From Anaspis maculata (lineage: Eukaryota; Arthropoda; Insecta; Coleoptera; Scraptiidae): a stretch of 64,000 bases of DNA. The DNA is taken from NCBI GenBank assembly GCA_949128115.1, contig OX421963.1, forward strand, positions 56,291,306 through 56,355,305, in the 5' to 3' direction. Made by a program: the position numbers and the translations under genes. Positions 59,770 to 64,000 of the stretch are shown here, piece by piece; the stretch's first letter is position 1; each line of letters opens with the position of its first letter. The notes beneath the pieces are model-generated. The model was not told the DNA's origin, made no database searches, and saw only the letters and a program-made list of their open reading frames with translations.

Positions 59770-62700
59770 GAACCTATAACAGCAAGGGAGACAGACGCGG
59801 TTTTAGTACCCCTATCGAGTTATGTGTAGAGACTATCATCTATGTATCGAGAGAAAATATGTGAAACCATGGAATGGCAATCCCGCCTAAGTAAATCCTG
59901 CCGGACATGCAATTAATTGAATAATTTAAAAATTGTAGAATGCAAACTTCAAAATTCTTGCTAACAAATGCCAGTCACATTGTTGACGGCACACAACAAT
60001 CACCCCTGTAACGGGCCACTGCCAGAAACTCATCTAGTTTTGCGTATGCGTAACATGGACCTGTACTTATAGTGGACGTGGTACAACCGAAATAGGGAAT
60101 ATAAGTTGCAAATGATGATAAAGGCAAACCACTTTGCAGGGTTACAACTGAGACCTAAATAAACGATTTGACTCGCAGTGCTTTTCTTTTCGTCCCTTAG
60201 GATTTGAATAGCGCCCCTTTTGCAAAATGGCGGATATTTTCTAGGGGCAGAAGGTATCGAATAGCCTAGTGATGTCCAGCTTAGTAGAAATATATGGGGC
60301 TATGTCTCAATCGGTTTCTGGGACATCAAACACTATTTAAAAAAATGGTGGAACATTGCCATCTACCGCAGGCAAATTTGGTGGAGGCGCCAAAAGGAAT
60401 TTAGTACTGTCATAAGAAAATTGCCGTAACATTTTTATTTTTCAACCGATTTTGACACAAGACATCTCATTTTGTAGAAAAGTAAATTCTTCTTGTTACC
60501 TTATATCTTCCATAAAAAAAGACATTGAGGAATGTTGAAGAAAAAATTAAAAAATAATTTGAAAAAAAAAAGGATTTTTTCATTTTTTTATTTCCATGAA
60601 AATTGCCTTATTTGTAGACTTTGATGTGCCCTTTCTAAATTTGTACTTTTCCGATTTCTACCTTTGCAGCACGCGCCGCCATATTGAAAAAATGATGTCT
60701 GAAAAGAAGTTTTTGACAAAATCTGAACTTTGGCCTTTGTGACATTGAAATGTTTATATACATATGAAAGCACATTTAATCTTCTACAGTTTGACATCTG
60801 AACCAGCTCTGTGCGACCCGTGGTTCTTGAGTTAGACCTCCTGGAAGTATCAATTTTCGGTTCCAAAAGAATTGAAAATCACCTCTTGGGGCTGTGCCAG
60901 GTCCACCAATGTTCATGATTTGTGATAAATGACGACGCGTTATTGATGGGTAACTTGATTTAGACATGGTGGTGATCCAGTGGTGAAATCCGGTAGGCGC
61001 GGTCACTATTTAACACCGAAAATTGATACTTCCGGAAGCTCTAGCTCAAGAGCCCCGAGTCGCACAAAGATGATTCAGGTGTCAAATTGTGGAGAATTGA
61101 ATGTACTTTCATACGTATATAAACATTTTAATTTTGCATACTCTAAAATTTAGATATTGTCAAAAACTTCTTTTCAGATATCATTTTTTCAAGATGGCGG
61201 TGCGCACTGCAAAGATATTAATCGGGAAAATGCTAATTTAGAAAGGGCACATCGAAATCTACAAACAAGGCAATTTTCATAAAAATAAAAAAATTAAAAA
61301 AATCTTTTTTTCAATTTTTTTTTCAACATTCCTCAATGTCCTTTTTATGGGAGGTGGGTATGAGACAACAAGAAGAATTCACTTTTCTACAAAATTGGAT
61401 GTCTTGTGTTAAAATCGGTTGGAAACTAAAAATGTTCAAGCGATTTTCTTATGACCGTACTAAATTCATTTTGGCGCCTCCACCAAATTTGCCTGCGACA
61501 GATGTCAATGTTCCACCATTTTTTTAAATAGTGTTTGATGTCCCAGAAACCGATCGAGACATAGCTCCATATATTTTAACAAAGCTGGACATCACCAGGT
61601 TGATCGATACCTTCTGCCCCTAGATAAAATTAGCCATTTTGAAAAAGGGGCGCCATTCAAATCCTAAGGGACGAAAAAAAAAGCACTGCGGGTCAAATCG
61701 TTTATTTAAGTCTTAGTTACGATCCTACAAAGTGGTTTGCCTTTATCATCATTTGCAACTTGTTTTTTCCTACCACGTCCACTATTAAACTGGACTTATA
61801 ATACCGTATATCGCCATGACTCCAGTAGAATGCCGACATTATCGTTATCCCTAGGGACTTTCATTTTCCACAATCAATATTGACCGTTCTGCTACGATGA
61901 CTTTTCTCTGATGGCGACATGACATCGCAGTATAAAGTTTAGGTTAGGTGTCAAAATGACATTTTCAAATTAGCTTGAGAGGCATAGCCGTTTTCTTTCG
62001 GTCGCTTGCAGCGTTTTGTACGTACATGTGTTCATAGGTTCCGGTAATTCAATAGAAGGGACGATGTTCCGTGTCTAAAATTGTTAACTGAAGTGTGTTG
62101 AATACACGGTGTGCTGTTGGGCACTAGGCCGTTTGGCTTTTTTGTTTATGTTCCCCAATGGCTGGCCGTTGTTTGTGTTTTTCTGCATTCTGTAACGAAA
62201 TAGTAGAATTTCATTCAATAATTGATTGACGGCAATCTTACTTGTGAAAAGAAAACACTCTCAAAGCCCGAGCTGTGTGGTCCAGTAGGAAGTACCTAGT
62301 TGTGGTTTGTGCTGCCGAAATCACAGTGCTTGCGCCCCTTCTATACCGTGAATTTTCTTTCGCAGAACTACTGATAATAAGTAATGAAATCCACAGAATA
62401 TTCTTATTAAACGGATTAGGGAGTTATAAAACACACCAAATTCGAATTCGACACCACAAATCCGGAAACTTCCCACGTTGAAAAAAACGAAACTGTCAAA
62501 ATGACGTTTCTGGTGCAGGGATCACGCCCTCCTTGGATCACGCTTTCTGGTGCAAAACTGATAAATCGCAACCGTGATCCCTGATCGCAACTGCGTTGAT
62601 TTTGAACTTTTGAAGCAACCTTCGATAAATTCGAAAGACAGTGACTCTCAAACTTCATGACTGTTTCAATTTGCGAACTTGCAATGAGTTCTTCGAAACG

Positions 62701-63212
62701 AAATAAACCTGATGGCTACTTTCGAAGTAAAAAACATATTATTGTAAATTGAATCAGTTATTATGAAATAATATTATATCCATAAATATTTATAGTACAA
62801 AATGTGCCGATGCAAGTTGCAGATTTTCTATAATCTTTTGAGAACTTCTGTTATGATAACGATAATGGTAGCGCCCCTGTGGCGTCATTTGTTGTTTGGT
62901 CGGGTAGGGTGATCAGCAGTCCATTTTAAATACAGGTCCATGATGCGTAACGATAGTTGCTTAGCAGCACCATGTAAGCTCTGACAATGGCGCGTCAAAG
63001 GGGTGATTGTTGTGTGCCATCAACAATGTGACTGACATTTGTTGACAAAAATTTTGAATCATTTAATTAATTGCATTTCCGGCAGGATTGCCATTCCATG
63101 GTTGCACATATTTTCTCGATATACATAGATGATAGTCTCAAAACATAACTCGATTGGGGTACTAAACATGCGTCCGTCTTCCGGACTATAATGGGGACCT
63201 ATAATCATTGAT
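59770..63212. mobile_element. FB9: foldback element of ~2.33 kb, broken by a 1.1-kb insertion
   Basis: The left arm is 59770-60934 (1165 bp). The right arm is 60935-61805 plus 62918-63212 (871 plus 295 bp), an equal length once 61806-62917 is taken out. Pairing blocks: TTTAGTACCCCTATCGAGTT, ATCATCTATGTAT, CACACAACAATCACCCCT, CATGGACCTGTA, AAATGATGATAAAGGCAAAC, GGTGGAGGCGCCAAAA, ATTTGTAGACTTTGATGTGC and CCGAAAATTGATACTTCC. Outer ends are approximate, and no TA tips were resolved. Confidence 0.8.
61806..62917. mobile_element. Insertion in the right arm of FB9, ~1.1 kb, unknown type
   Basis: It splits the FB9 arm. The arm sequence on the two sides overlaps by about 17 bp (GTCCAYTATTAAACTGG-like beside GTCCATTTTAAATACAGG), suggesting an imperfect long target duplication. 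GATAACGATAATG near 62856 is inverted as CATTATCGTTATC at 61838, close to the two ends. Frames inside (68 and 80 codons) have no motif, so the class is open. Confidence 0.45.
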
Positions 63213-63463
63213 CGATGTATTGAGTTCAACCTCACCAAAACTTGGAGAACAGACCTGGCGACACGACTCGAAGTACCCTGTATAGTGAATAGATACAGTA
63301 GTTTACTTGAAATTTCTTTTATCTACTTTTGCGTTACTAATGGACTCAATCGATATTACTTCGAAAGCGGTGCTTCAATGAAGAATATTATTAAACTGCT
63401 TTTCCACCAATAGCAACCATTTCTTGTTAATAGAAGGTATAGGCTGTCTGATTTCTACATTAT
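63213..63463. other. Unassigned DNA before the terminal LTR
   Basis: No gene or repeat recognised. TACCCTGTATAG at 63276 is a possible lone MITE tip. Confidence 0.3.
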
Positions 63464-63973
63464 TGTTACGAGCGGCGATCTTGTACATATAGGTAAACAC
63501 TCGATGTTTCTTGATCTTTCCACCATTAGATCGCAGTGTAGGAGTCTGGAGCGATCTCGTGCATTCCAGAGCGTTCTTGTATGTGAACCCAATGGGGACT
63601 TGAACGTTCGATCAAGGCACATCAGTCCACTTTGGCGGAGGCGCAGATTTCAGAACACATGGAAAGCATACAGGTAACGTGTGCGATTATTCAGGAATGA
63701 TCTAGAAACCGCATATGCCAGACCCTCATGGAATTTGCTGGAAGCAGACAGAAACTTCGGGAACATTATTCGGAGGCCTTATATAAAGCGTCAGCCGGGA
63801 GCTCGCGGCAGTAATGAATCAGATAGCGAGTGAAAACAAGCGAAGTCCCTGCGACATAATTCCAAGCGATAACTGTTGGCATTTATTGTAGTAGTAGTAC
63901 GCAGAAATAAACAGTGTGTGTTTTCAAAGTTCGTCTCAATTATATTCGAACCCGTACGCGAAATATCGTAACA
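63464..63973 (+). mobile_element. 5' LTR of a gypsy-like retrotransposon that runs off the window
   Basis: TGTTACGAGCGGCGATC to GAAATATCGTAACA, 510 bp, is closely similar to the solo LTR at 54180-54694. TATATAAAG lies at 63779 and AATAAA at 63906. It is followed at once by a primer-binding site, so it is a 5' LTR and the internal region (gag-pol) should lie beyond base 64000. Only 27 bases of it are visible, so intactness cannot be judged. Confidence 0.88.
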
Positions 63974-63975
63974 GT

Positions 63976-63992
63976 TGGTGTCAGAAAGCGGT
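63976..63992 (+). promoter_or_regulatory. Retrotransposon primer-binding site
   Basis: TGGTGTCAGAAAGCGG starts two bases after the LTR's final CA. TGG is the complement of a tRNA CCA tail, and TGGTGTCAG fits a tRNA ending CTGACACCA, as many tRNA-Leu do (inference). Confidence 0.8.
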
Positions 63993-64000
63993 ATAATTGA

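Noticed and set aside
1..64000. Bacterial-type operons, rRNA, endogenous virus genes or toxin genes
   Set aside because: No operon layout, no rRNA motifs and no viral protein frame beyond retrotransposon LTRs were seen.

Overview
This window reads as intergenic or intronic DNA from a repeat-rich animal genome, most likely an arthropod. A sternorrhynchan hemipteran (whitefly, aphid or mealybug type) or a lepidopteran would fit the AT-rich base composition, the many short TACC/GGTA tracts and the mix of transposable elements, but the species cannot be shown from the sequence. I found no intact conventional gene. No open frame exceeds about 150 codons, and every protein similarity I recognise is a decayed fragment of a mobile element: LINE reverse transcriptase, PIF/Harbinger transposase and a tyrosine recombinase.

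The dominant feature is a set of nine kilobase-scale foldback (palindromic) elements, called FB1 to FB9 here: FB1 1726-2486, FB2 10832-11902, FB3 16552-18005, FB4 18809-19729, FB5 24553-25976, FB6 30631-32351, FB7 45002-47995, FB8 50562-54792 and FB9 59770-63212. In most, nearly the whole element is two inverted arms, so a transcript crossing one would fold into a long double-stranded RNA. Several end in CAGG...CCTG next to a TA dinucleotide, as Tc1/mariner-like MITEs do. Two hold a second palindrome inside the first. FB8 and FB9 were later broken by insertions, and removing the insertions makes the arms equal in length.

Region by region: 1-7 kb holds FB1, a half copy of the FB2 family and unassigned DNA. 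A degenerate tRNA-like SINE head lies at 7.5 kb. At 9.7-10.3 kb is one end of a repeat whose other copy is at 50.9 kb. At 13.1-15.8 kb there is a ~95-bp tandem repeat, a small hairpin MITE, a decayed Harbinger-type element that contains a LINE fragment, and a hAT-like element with a perfect 8-bp target duplication. FB3, FB4 and FB5 follow. At 29.0-34.8 kb is a stack of nested elements with FB6, a two-level satellite array (about 265-bp monomers in about 530-bp dimers) and a possible small spliced ORF. At 36.6-40.6 kb are a TTAA-flanked MITE, two further inverted-repeat elements and an inverted pair of coding-like segments. A solo LTR sits at 42.2 kb, FB7 with inner hairpins at 45-48 kb, and an RT relic at 48.2 kb. 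FB8 (50.6-54.8 kb) is interrupted by a 2.4-kb TG...CA insertion, which carries a LINE 3' end, and by a second solo LTR. A tyrosine-recombinase relic is at 56.4-56.7 kb and a tandem hairpin repeat at 57.9-58.3 kb. FB9 fills 59.8-63.2 kb. The window ends inside a gypsy-like LTR retrotransposon (5' LTR 63464-63973, then a primer-binding site).

The features do not form a pathway. The biological interest is the layered insertion history and the unusual density of long hairpin-forming DNA, which could feed small-RNA pathways. All annotations were made by eye, and boundaries marked approximate may be off by tens of bases.
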